Below are positions 56,945 to 64,000 of a DNA stretch of 64,000 nt, piece by piece. Source of the DNA: Maritimibacter sp. (GTDB taxonomy: Bacteria; Pseudomonadota; Alphaproteobacteria; Rhodobacterales; Rhodobacteraceae); NCBI GenBank assembly GCA_017792445.1, contig CP051232.1:3384001-3448000 (forward strand), given 5' to 3'. Position 1 is the stretch's first letter. Every line of letters begins with the position of its first letter. Under the pieces are notes generated by a model. That model did no database searches and was not told where the DNA came from. It was given only the letters and a program-made list of their open reading frames with translations. The position numbers and the translations under genes are program-made.

Positions 56945-59491
56945 GTGCAGAAGATCGTCACCCTCAAGCCTTTCGTCCACATCACCGCGACCGCGCCGAT
57001 CAGCGTGCACACCCACGGTGGCCGGGCGAAATGCCTGCAACGCCTGATCCGTCTGAACCTTCCGGTTCCGACGACGGTCGCGCTTAGCTTCGAGACGGTG
57101 ACGCGCATCGCCACTGGGCATCTGCCCTCGATGACCTCGATCCTGTCCGAGTTCGGCCCCGACCCGCTGTTGTCGGTGCGGCCCTCCAGCGAGGATCCCG
57201 ACTGGGGCGGCCCCGGCGCGATCCTGAACATCGGCATGAACTGGGACCGCCACGCGATACTGTCCGAGGCGCTGGGCGAACCGGCGGCGACGGCGCTGTA
57301 CCTGCGCTTCGTGCAGGCCTACTCGGTCCACGTCGCGCGGTTGGACCCGGATATGTTCGAGCCGCCCGAGAAGGTGAACCGCAAGGCGCTGGAACGCGCG
57401 CTCGACAACTATCAGGACGAGACCGACGATCCCTTCCCGCAGGACCCGGCGACGCAACTGGGCGAGGTGCTGCGCTCGATGGCGCGGGCATGGGGCGGCA
57501 CCACGGCGCGGCTGTTGCGTCAGGCCAAGGGCGCGCCCGCCGACGCGGGGCTGGGGCTTGTGGTGCAGCGCATGGCGCTGGGCGTCGGGCCGGGCGAGTC
57601 CGGGGCAGGGGTGATCCAGTTCGTCGACCCCGCCACCGGCGAGCCGCAGATCACCGGCCGCTATCGCTGTCAAAGCCAAAGCCGCGACGCGCTGAAGCCC
57701 GGCAAGGGGCAGGTCTATCTTACCCGTGACGACCGCGGCCCCTCGCTGGAAGAGATCGCGCCCGAGGTGTTTCAGGATCTTTGCACCTATGGCGCGCTGT
57801 GCCGCGAGAAGCTGCGCGAAGAGATGCAGCTGGAGTTCACCATCGAGGACGGCAAGCTGCGTATCCTCGACGCCCTACGCGTGCAGCGGTCCAGCCGCGC
57901 CGCCGTGCGGATCGCGGTGGCGCTGGCCGATGACGGCATCATCCCGCAGTCCGATGCCCTGCTGCGGATCGCGCCGCGCGCGCTGACCGAAGTGCTGCAC
58001 CCGCAGATCGACCCCACCGCCAAGCGCGTGCTGGCCGCCCGTGGCATCGGCGCCAGCCCCGGCGCGGCGCGTGGCAAGATCGTGTTCAGCTCCAGCGCCG
58101 CGCAGGCCTCGGCGGCGCGGGACGAGCCCTGCATCCTTATCCGGCGCGAGACCGCGCCCGAGGATATCCGCGGCATGCACGCCGCCCACGGCATCCTGAC
58201 AGAGCGCGGCGGCATGACCAGCCACGCCGCGGTGATCGCCCGCGGTCTGGGTTTGCCCTGCGTGGTGGGCGCGTCCTCGGTGACGATCAGCCACCGCTCG
58301 AAGACGCTGACCAACGCCGAGGGCAAGGTGTTCTCGGAAGGGGATGAGATCACCATCGACGGCGGCACGGGCGAGGTGCTGGCCGGCGCCGTCCCGATGC
58401 TGGAACCGGCGTTGGACGACAGCTTCCGCTCGTTGCTTAGCTGGGCCGACGAGGTGCGCGACATCGGCATCCGCGCCAACGCCGACACGCCGTCCGACGC
58501 GCGGCTGGCCCGCAGTTTCGCGGCGCAGGGGATCGGCCTGTGCCGGACCGAGCATATGTTCTTCGAGCAGGACCGCCTGACGGTGATGCGCGAGATGATC
58601 TTCGCTAAGTCCGCCAAGGACCGCGAGGCGGCGCTGGTGCAGCTTTTGCCGATGCAGCGCGCCGACTTCGTCGAACTGTTCGAAATCATGCACGGCCTGC
58701 CGGTCTGCATCCGCCTGTTCGACCCGCCGCTGCACGAATTCCTGCCCACCGACCGCAGCTCGATGCGGGGGCTGGCAGAGTCGCTGGACCTGCCGATTGC
58801 CGAGATCACCCGGCGGGTGGAGCAGCTGACAGAGTTCAACCCGATGCTGGGGATGCGCGGCGTGCGGCTGGGCATCGCGATGCCCGAGATCTACGAGATG
58901 CAGGCCCGCGCCATTTTCGAGGCCACGATCGAGGCCAGCCGCAACGGCGACCCGATCGTGCCCGAGATCATGATCCCGCTGGTGTCCGCGAACCGCGAGG
59001 TCGAACTGGTCAAGACCCGCATCGACGCCGTCGCCGCCGCCGTCCGGAACGAGCAGGGCAAGGGGTTCGACTATCGCCTTGGCGTTATGGGCGAGACGCC
59101 GCGCGCCTGCCTGCGCGCCGACGAGATCGCCCAGCACGCGGCGTTCATGTCCTTCGGCACCAACGACCTTACGCAGATGACCTACGGCCTGTCGCGCGAC
59201 GACGCGGGGCGGTTCATGTCGGACTATGTCAATCAGGGCGTGTTCCGCGAGGATCCGTTCCACATGCTCGATACCGACGGGGTGGGGGAACTCTTGCAAC
59301 TCGGGGCCCAGAGGGCCCGCGCGACGGACCCGAACATCGTGCTGTCGATCTGTGGCGAACACGCGGGCAACGCCGAATCAATCGCGTTCTGCCGGGACGT
59401 GGGATTCGATTATGTGTCCTGTTCGCCGTTCCGGGTGCCTGTCGTAAGGCTGGCGGCGGCGCATCTGGCGCTGCTGCACCCCAAGGCCTAG
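56945..59491 (+). CDS. Divergent pyruvate-phosphate-dikinase-like PEP-utilising protein
   Basis: This protein of about 848 residues follows the PPDK domain order: N-terminal ATP-grasp (GGRAKCLQRLIRLNLPVP, LLSVRPSSEDPDWGGPGAIL), a swivelling phosphohistidine domain with GGMTSHAAVIARGLGLPCVVG, and a C-terminal PEP/pyruvate TIM barrel with VCIRLFDPPLHEFLP and LSICGEHAG. The phosphocarrier His and the barrel Cys are present. The glycine-rich nucleotide loop GGKGA-type Lys is replaced by Arg, and several ATP-grasp motifs are loosened, so true PPDK activity is unsure. I choose GTG 56945 (GGAG at good spacing); ATG 56918 is an alternative. ppdK commonly neighbours glyS in Rhodobacterales, which supports this family. 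Confidence 0.83.
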   Translation: MQKIVTLKPFVHITATAPISVHTHGGRAKCLQRLIRLNLPVPTTVALSFETVTRIATGHLPSMTSILSEFGPDPLLSVRPSSEDPDWGGPGAILNIGMNWDRHAILSEALGEPAATALYLRFVQAYSVHVARLDPDMFEPPEKVNRKALERALDNYQDETDDPFPQDPATQLGEVLRSMARAWGGTTARLLRQAKGAPADAGLGLVVQRMALGVGPGESGAGVIQFVDPATGEPQITGRYRCQSQSRDALKPGKGQVYLTRDDRGPSLEEIAPEVFQDLCTYGALCREKLREEMQLEFTIEDGKLRILDALRVQRSSRAAVRIAVALADDGIIPQSDALLRIAPRALTEVLHPQIDPTAKRVLAARGIGASPGAARGKIVFSSSAAQASAARDEPCILIRRETAPEDIRGMHAAHGILTERGGMTSHAAVIARGLGLPCVVGASSVTISHRSKTLTNAEGKVFSEGDEITIDGGTGEVLAGAVPMLEPALDDSFRSLLSWADEVRDIGIRANADTPSDARLARSFAAQGIGLCRTEHMFFEQDRLTVMREMIFAKSAKDREAALVQLLPMQRADFVELFEIMHGLPVCIRLFDPPLHEFLPTDRSSMRGLAESLDLPIAEITRRVEQLTEFNPMLGMRGVRLGIAMPEIYEMQARAIFEATIEASRNGDPIVPEIMIPLVSANREVELVKTRIDAVAAAVRNEQGKGFDYRLGVMGETPRACLRADEIAQHAAFMSFGTNDLTQMTYGLSRDDAGRFMSDYVNQGVFREDPFHMLDTDGVGELLQLGAQRARATDPNIVLSICGEHAGNAESIAFCRDVGFDYVSCSPFRVPVVRLAAAHLALLHPKA

Positions 59492-59687
59492 CGGATTCCG
59501 CTAACCTACTGAAATTCAATAACCCCTACGGTTCGCAAAAAACAATAACGTGAAATCTTTGCGCTTGCTTTTGGCGTGGTAGGTCAATCAGTCGCGTCGG
59601 CAAGACTCGACTCACCATTGTTTTTTAGACTATCCCTCGGCTCAGGTTGGATTGTGCCCGTTACGGGTACAGCTGGGGAAAAGTCTT

Positions 59688-60362
59688 ATGGGTATCTGGC
59701 GTCTGGTTCGGGCGGCATTTTTGCTTGCTGCCATCTCGACATCCGGCGCGGCAATCGCCGACGAAGTGCTGAGCGAGTCGAACGACCCCGGGGTCGTTCT
59801 GAACAGTCGGCTGACCGATCTTCTGTCCCGCGAAAAGACGGCGTTGGGCCGTATCGGCGCTGTCCGGCTCGAACGGCTGGCGAACCTGCCGCCGCGCGAA
59901 GACGGCCGCGACGCCCCGAACGGTATCGAATTCTCGACCGCCTTCCTCGATTCCCTGCCCAAGCCCGAGGGCGGCAACGCGTGGCGCTGCCTGACCGAGG
60001 CGCTGTATTTCGAGGCCCGTGGCGAAAGCGTGCGCGGCCAGTTCGCGGTGGCCGAGGTGATCCTGAACCGCGTCGACCGGGCCGAGTTTCCCGATAGCGT
60101 CTGCGGCGTCATCAAGCAGGGCACCGGGCGCCGCTTCCAGTGTCAGTTCACCTATACCTGCGACGGCGCGCCCGAGACGGTGAACGAACCCCTGTCCTTC
60201 GAACGCGCCGGCAAGATCGCCGCGCTGATGCTGGGCGGCGTGGACCGGATGCTGACACGCGGCGCGACGCACTATCACACCGTCGCCGTCGATCCCTACT
60301 GGGCCAGCCGCTTCCCGCGCACCGCGACCATCGGCGTCCACCACTTCTACAACATGCCGTAA
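59688..60362 (+). CDS. SleB-type cell wall hydrolase
   Basis: This 224-residue exported hydrolase has an N-terminal signal peptide ([20 protein letters not shown] then AAIADE). A Hydrolase_2/SleB domain follows with [20 protein letters not shown] (catalytic Glu in the YFEARGE motif), [14 protein letters not shown] and [15 protein letters not shown]. It should cleave peptidoglycan glycan strands. The ATG at 59688 with GGGGAAA upstream is preferred over an in-frame ATG at 59652 that would displace the signal peptide. The 196 bp upstream (59492-59687) are AT-rich and likely hold its promoter. Confidence 0.9.
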   Translation: MGIWRLVRAAFLLAAISTSGAAIADEVLSESNDPGVVLNSRLTDLLSREKTALGRIGAVRLERLANLPPREDGRDAPNGIEFSTAFLDSLPKPEGGNAWRCLTEALYFEARGESVRGQFAVAEVILNRVDRAEFPDSVCGVIKQGTGRRFQCQFTYTCDGAPETVNEPLSFERAGKIAALMLGGVDRMLTRGATHYHTVAVDPYWASRFPRTATIGVHHFYNMP

Positions 60363-60451
60363 CACGGCGCGGTCCCTGTCGGGGCCGCTTTTTCCCCTCG
60401 CATCCCCGTGCGGCGGGCTGTAGTCAGGCGCCCTCATCAGGGGGAGGCTGC

Positions 60452-61360
60452 ATGACCACCGAGATCCAACAGGCTTTTGGGCATCCCGAGGCCCGCTCGG
60501 TCGCGACGGCGGATGCCGCGATGCCCGACCGAATCTCGCTTCGCGACCACGTGGTCGAGGCCGAGATCGGCGCCTTCCAGCAGGAGCGGGGCCGGACCCA
60601 GCGCCTGTGTTTCAACATTGTCGTCGAACTCACGCCACACGACGCTCCGGTCGAGGACGACGTGGACCGCATCCTGTCCTACGACAAGGTGACCGAGGCC
60701 ATCGCCGCCGAACTGGCGGCCGAGCGGCTGGACCTGCTGGAAACGCTGGCCGAGAACATCGCGGGCCGCATCCTGTGGGAGCCGCAGGCGCGGCGCGTCT
60801 TCGTGCGGATCGAGAAGCTGGACCGTGGCCCCGGCGCGCTGGGCGTCGAGATCGTGCGCACCCGCCGCGACGGCGCGGAAACAGGGAGCGGGTTAGAGGA
60901 TGCGCCGCATCCGGTGGTGATCTACCTGTCGAACGACGCCGTGGCCTCGGCAGATGTCTCTGCGATCATTCAGGAATTTCCCGAGACCCCGGTGATATTC
61001 TGCGTCGGCCTTCCCGACGCGGCCGCGCCTGTGACCGGTGCGGCACTGGCGCAGCGTCGGATCGACCTTCTGGCCATCGAGCAGAACGCGTGGGTTCTTG
61101 CCGGGCGCGACCGCCGCTGCGTTGTCGTCGCGACCCGGACCGAGCTCGACTGGGCCATGCGGCACGGGCAGGTCTGCGTCTGGGCGCCATCGAAGATCGT
61201 GCTGGACGCCGTCGAAAGCCCCGCCGCCGAGCCGCAAGACGGCGTGGCGCTTGCCCTGTGGTTCGCCCGCCTCGCCGGCGCCCGTGCGCTGGTGACCGTG
61301 GGAACCGATGCGCCGCTTTCTGCCGAACCGCCTGCGCACCGGCTGGTGCTGTCGCGCTGA
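60452..61360 (+). CDS. folB: FolB-type dihydroneopterin aldolase with a long C-terminal extension
   Basis: Residues about 25-140 are a FolB dihydroneopterin aldolase (ISLRDHVVEAEIGAFQQERG, ETLAENIAGRILWE, VRIEKLDRGPGALGVEIV) acting in folate synthesis. It keeps the catalytic-type Glu (QQERG) and Lys (IEKLDRG). The product is 302 residues, more than twice the usual 120. Residues about 150-302 form an unassigned Ala/Val-rich domain with DAPHPVVIYLSNDAVASADV and CVWAPSKIVLDAVES. folP follows 39 bp later. GGGGAGG precedes the ATG. Confidence 0.85.
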   Translation: MTTEIQQAFGHPEARSVATADAAMPDRISLRDHVVEAEIGAFQQERGRTQRLCFNIVVELTPHDAPVEDDVDRILSYDKVTEAIAAELAAERLDLLETLAENIAGRILWEPQARRVFVRIEKLDRGPGALGVEIVRTRRDGAETGSGLEDAPHPVVIYLSNDAVASADVSAIIQEFPETPVIFCVGLPDAAAPVTGAALAQRRIDLLAIEQNAWVLAGRDRRCVVVATRTELDWAMRHGQVCVWAPSKIVLDAVESPAAEPQDGVALALWFARLAGARALVTVGTDAPLSAEPPAHRLVLSR

Positions 61361-61399
61361 GCCTTGCGCACCCGCCATGGAAACGGAGACACCGCTGCC

Positions 61400-62407
61400 A
61401 TGACCACCTGCTACCGCCCCATCGCAATGACCGATCCCGCGCGCCCCTCGGACGCGCTGACGCTGGCCGGCGGCTGGTGCTGGTTCGACCGCGCCGAACG
61501 GATCGAGCGCGGCGGGAACCGCACGCTGATCCCGGCCTCCGAAATCCCGTCGGATGTGCTTGGCCGCCTGACCGCGCCCCGTGCGCCGCTTGCTGGCCTG
61601 ACATGGGACGCGCCGCGCCTGATGGGCATCGTGAACACCACGCCCGACAGTTTCTCGGACGGCGGCGATTTTCACGACCCGGACGCCGCGGTCGCGCACG
61701 CGCTTGCGATGGTGGACGAGGGCGCCGACCTGCTGGACATCGGCGGCGAGTCCACGCGCCCCGGTTCCGCCACCGTCCCGCCGCCGGAAGAGATCGCGCG
61801 CACCGTCCCGGTGATCGAGGCACTGGCGGGCCGCGCGGGCGTGCCGGTCTCGATCGACACGCGCAAGGCGGACGTGGGGCAAGCGGCATTGCAGGCCGGT
61901 GCCAACATCCTTAACGACGTGTCGGCGATGATCTACGATCCGGCGATGGCGGACCTTGCCGCCGCCACGGGTGCGCCGATCTGCCTGATGCACGCGCAGG
62001 GCAGCCCCGAGACGATGCAGAAGGACCCGCGCTATGAGGATGTGCTGCTGGACGTCTACGACCACCTCGAGGCGCGTCTCGCGGCGGCAGAGGCGGCGGG
62101 CATCCGGCGCGACCGGGTGATCCTCGACCCCGGCATCGGCTTCGGCAAGACGCAGGAGCATAACCTGACGCTGCTGCGCCACCTGTCGCTGTATCACGCG
62201 CTGGGATGCGTTCTGCTGCTGGGCGTGTCGCGGAAACGGTTCATCGGCACAATCGGAAACGCACCCGAGGCGAAGGACCGCGCGCCCGGCTCGGTCGCGG
62301 TGGCGATGGCGGGCGTCGCGCAGGGTGTGCAGATCCTGAGGGTCCATGATATGCTGGCCACAAGACAGGCGCTTAGCCTGCACTCGGCCGTTCACGGAAT
62401 GAGGTAA
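61400..62407 (+). CDS. folP: Dihydropteroate synthase
   Basis: FolP condenses p-aminobenzoate with hydroxymethyl-dihydropterin pyrophosphate in folate synthesis and is the sulfonamide target. The 335-residue protein contains [49 protein letters not shown] and [19 protein letters not shown]. Its N-terminal 70 residues ([20 protein letters not shown]) are a lineage-specific extension. glmM follows after 4 bp. Confidence 0.95.
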   Translation: MTTCYRPIAMTDPARPSDALTLAGGWCWFDRAERIERGGNRTLIPASEIPSDVLGRLTAPRAPLAGLTWDAPRLMGIVNTTPDSFSDGGDFHDPDAAVAHALAMVDEGADLLDIGGESTRPGSATVPPPEEIARTVPVIEALAGRAGVPVSIDTRKADVGQAALQAGANILNDVSAMIYDPAMADLAAATGAPICLMHAQGSPETMQKDPRYEDVLLDVYDHLEARLAAAEAAGIRRDRVILDPGIGFGKTQEHNLTLLRHLSLYHALGCVLLLGVSRKRFIGTIGNAPEAKDRAPGSVAVAMAGVAQGVQILRVHDMLATRQALSLHSAVHGMR

Positions 62408-62411
62408 GAGC

Positions 62412-63761
62412 ATGACACGTAAGATATTCGGCACCGACGGTGTTCGCGGTCGCGCGAACAGCTACCCGATGACGGCGGACCTTGCCCTGCGCCTTGGCGC
62501 GGCGGCCGGTCGCTATTTCCGCAAGGACGGCACCAACGGTCACCGCGTGGTGATCGGCAAGGACACCCGGCTGTCCGGCTACATGATCGAGAACGCGTTG
62601 ACGGCGGGGCTGACCTCGACCGGGATGAACGTGCTGTTGCTGGGGCCGGTCCCGACCCCGGCTGTGGGGTTCCTGACCCATTCGATGCGCGCCGACGTGG
62701 GCATCATGATCTCGGCCAGCCACAACCCGCATCAGGACAACGGCATCAAGCTGTTCGGCCCCGATGGCTACAAGCTGTCGGACGAGGCCGAGGCCGAGAT
62801 CGAGGCGCTGCTGGAAGGCGAGATCGACTATGCCCGCCCCGAGAACATCGGCCGCGCCCGGCGGATCGACGACGGGCGGCGCGGCTATATGGAATTCGCC
62901 AAGACGACCTTCCCGACGGGCCGCCGCCTGAACGGGCTGAAGGTGGTGGTGGACTGCGCCAACGGCGCCGCCTACCGCGCCGCGCCCGAAGTGCTGTGGG
63001 AACTGGGGGCCGAGGTCATCTCGATCGGCACCTCGCCCAACGGCACCAACATCAACGCGGGCTGCGGCTCGACCGACACGGCCCTCGCCGCGCGCACCAT
63101 CCGCGAGACCGGGGCCGACGTGGGCATTTGCCTGGACGGCGACGCGGACCGGGTGATGATCCTTGACGAGAACGGCGAAGTCGCCGACGGCGATCAGATC
63201 ATGGCGCTGTTCGCCTCTCGCTGGGCCGAGGCGCAGCGCCTGAAGGGCAACACGCTGGTCGCGACGGTGATGTCGAACCTGGGGCTGGAACGCTATCTGG
63301 GCGGGCAGGGCATCACGCTGGAACGGACGCCGGTCGGCGACCGCTATGTTGTCGAGAGGATGCGCGCGGGCGGCTGGAACCTTGGCGGCGAACAGTCGGG
63401 CCACATCGTGATGACCGATTACGCGACCACCGGCGACGGCCTGATCGCGGGGCTTCAGTTCCTTTCGGCCATGGTCGAGGGCGACCGCCGTGCGTCGGAC
63501 CTGTCGGTCAGCTTCGCGCGGGTGCCGCAACTTCTGAAGAACGTCCGCTATGCCGCCGGCACCGAACCGCTGGCGCTGGCCAACGTGAAGAGCGCCATCG
63601 GTGACGCCGAGGCGCGCCTGAACGGCAGCGGCCGCCTGCTGATCCGCAAATCGGGCACCGAACCGCTGATCCGCGTCATGGCGGAATGCGAGGACGAGAC
63701 CCTGCTGACCCAGGTGGTCGACGGGATCGTGGCCGAGGTCGAGGCCGCCGGCGTCTCTTAA
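62412..63761 (+). CDS. glmM: Phosphoglucosamine mutase
   Basis: GlmM converts glucosamine-6-phosphate to glucosamine-1-phosphate for peptidoglycan and LPS. The 449-residue protein begins [16 protein letters not shown] and carries the phosphoserine loop [14 protein letters not shown] (Ser103). It also has metal-binding DGDADR and sugar-binding [19 protein letters not shown]. The final phosphate loop is [14 protein letters not shown]. It is in the folB-folP-glmM order common to Rhodobacterales. The stop overlaps the convergent gene's stop by a few bases. Confidence 0.97.
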   Translation: MTRKIFGTDGVRGRANSYPMTADLALRLGAAAGRYFRKDGTNGHRVVIGKDTRLSGYMIENALTAGLTSTGMNVLLLGPVPTPAVGFLTHSMRADVGIMISASHNPHQDNGIKLFGPDGYKLSDEAEAEIEALLEGEIDYARPENIGRARRIDDGRRGYMEFAKTTFPTGRRLNGLKVVVDCANGAAYRAAPEVLWELGAEVISIGTSPNGTNINAGCGSTDTALAARTIRETGADVGICLDGDADRVMILDENGEVADGDQIMALFASRWAEAQRLKGNTLVATVMSNLGLERYLGGQGITLERTPVGDRYVVERMRAGGWNLGGEQSGHIVMTDYATTGDGLIAGLQFLSAMVEGDRRASDLSVSFARVPQLLKNVRYAAGTEPLALANVKSAIGDAEARLNGSGRLLIRKSGTEPLIRVMAECEDETLLTQVVDGIVAEVEAAGVS

Positions 63762-64000
63762 CGGGACAGGCTCAGGGCGCGGTAGACCTCGGTGCGCATC
63801 TCGGCCTCCGGGGTCTTCTGCGGATCGTCCACATAAACCTCCCAGATCGGCATGGCGCCGTCGAGGTCCTCTTCGGTGATGCGGTCCCACATCGCCTGAT
63901 GGGTCTGGTTCAGGTTCGCGTAGGGGCCGACATGCACCGTTTTCATCGCCGGTCCTTCGGGCAGCGTGGCGCCGTAGACAAGCCGGTCCGCCTTGCCCAG
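63758..64000 (-). CDS. GyrI-like (AraC-effector-domain) protein, C-terminal part; 5' end outside the window
   Basis: The frame is open through the end of the window, so only the C-terminal 80 residues are seen. [17 protein letters not shown] and [25 protein letters not shown] are typical of the GyrI-like/SOUL-type small-molecule-binding fold, in which the final Glu-rich strand is conserved. The N-terminus lies beyond base 64000. The function is unknown, probably ligand binding. It converges with glmM. Confidence 0.75.
   Translation of the reverse strand: MGKADRLVYGATLPEGPAMKTVHVGPYANLNQTHQAMWDRITEEDLDGAMPIWEVYVDDPQKTPEAEMRTEVYRALSLSR

Overview
The window is about 64 kb of high-GC, gene-dense chromosome. 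It almost certainly comes from an alphaproteobacterium of the Rhodobacterales (Roseobacter/Rhodobacter group). The evidence is the 3'-end of der, serS-yajC-secD-secF, a B12-dependent class II ribonucleotide reductase (nrdJ), glyQ and glyS on either side of small lineage-specific genes, folB-folP-glmM, a Rhodobacterales-type Hint protein, a dispersed intergenic repeat ending in CCCCCGAGGTATTT and an alphaproteobacterial LexA box (GTTC-N7-GTTC). No rRNA, CRISPR array, insertion sequence or prophage was seen. One tRNA was found (Pro, UGG).

Layout. 1-5.2 kb: der tail, two tandem fatty-acid desaturases, a TspO-like membrane protein and serS. 5.3-9.3 kb: two paralogous membrane-anchored pentapeptide-repeat proteins that look inserted between serS and the Sec genes. 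9.5-15.1 kb: yajC-secD-secF (protein export), a TauE/SafE permease, an Mth938-like protein and ccmA-ccmB (cytochrome c maturation). The ccm run stops at a dispersed repeat followed by tRNA-Pro. 16-19.7 kb: nrdJ behind a long structured leader with a candidate NrdR box. 19.9-24.8 kb: an unlisted 46-residue gene, a hairpin-rich intergenic stretch, a CBS protein, a fasciclin protein, a Hint protein, sdaA and a DUF454 protein. 24.9-33 kb: rpiA, gor, hflK-hflC-DUF2065 and a degP-type protease, with a zeta-toxin/ParD-like pair and a GNAT gene between DUF2065 and the protease. 33.2-40.9 kb: a K+ channel with a zinc-ribbon tail, a lipoprotein, a LexA-box-driven orphan DnaE2 C-terminal OB domain, an EamA transporter, a ferredoxin, an FG-GAP protein, purD, a DJ-1/PfpI protein and xseA. 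41-49.8 kb: gcdH, an AbrB-type transporter, CoxD/CoxE-like genes, a large OmpA-family protein, and XdhC plus a molybdopterin-binding protein. 49.9-64 kb: a SPOR/peptidoglycan-binding protein with a catalytically dead trypsin fold, glyQ and glyS with three genes between them, a divergent PPDK-like protein, a SleB hydrolase, folB-folP-glmM and the end of a GyrI-like gene.

Functional themes. Envelope biogenesis is prominent: Sec translocase, HflKC and DegP quality control, OmpA, SPOR and SleB proteins, and glmM for peptidoglycan precursors. Molybdo-hydroxylase maturation is represented by CoxD/E-like, XdhC and molybdopterin-binding genes without structural subunits. Translation and nucleotide supply are represented by serS, glyQS, der, nrdJ, purD, rpiA and folB/P.

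The observations I would follow first are these. (1) A 126-residue stand-alone DnaE2 OB domain has a perfect LexA box and a promoter geometry predicting a leaderless SOS transcript. (2) Four copies of an intergenic element carry a second hairpin whose arms covary between copies. (3) A SPOR/PG-binding protein has apparently lost all three trypsin-type catalytic residues. (4) Two pentapeptide-repeat membrane proteins share a C-terminal motif. All calls come from reading the sequence by eye; no database search was run.
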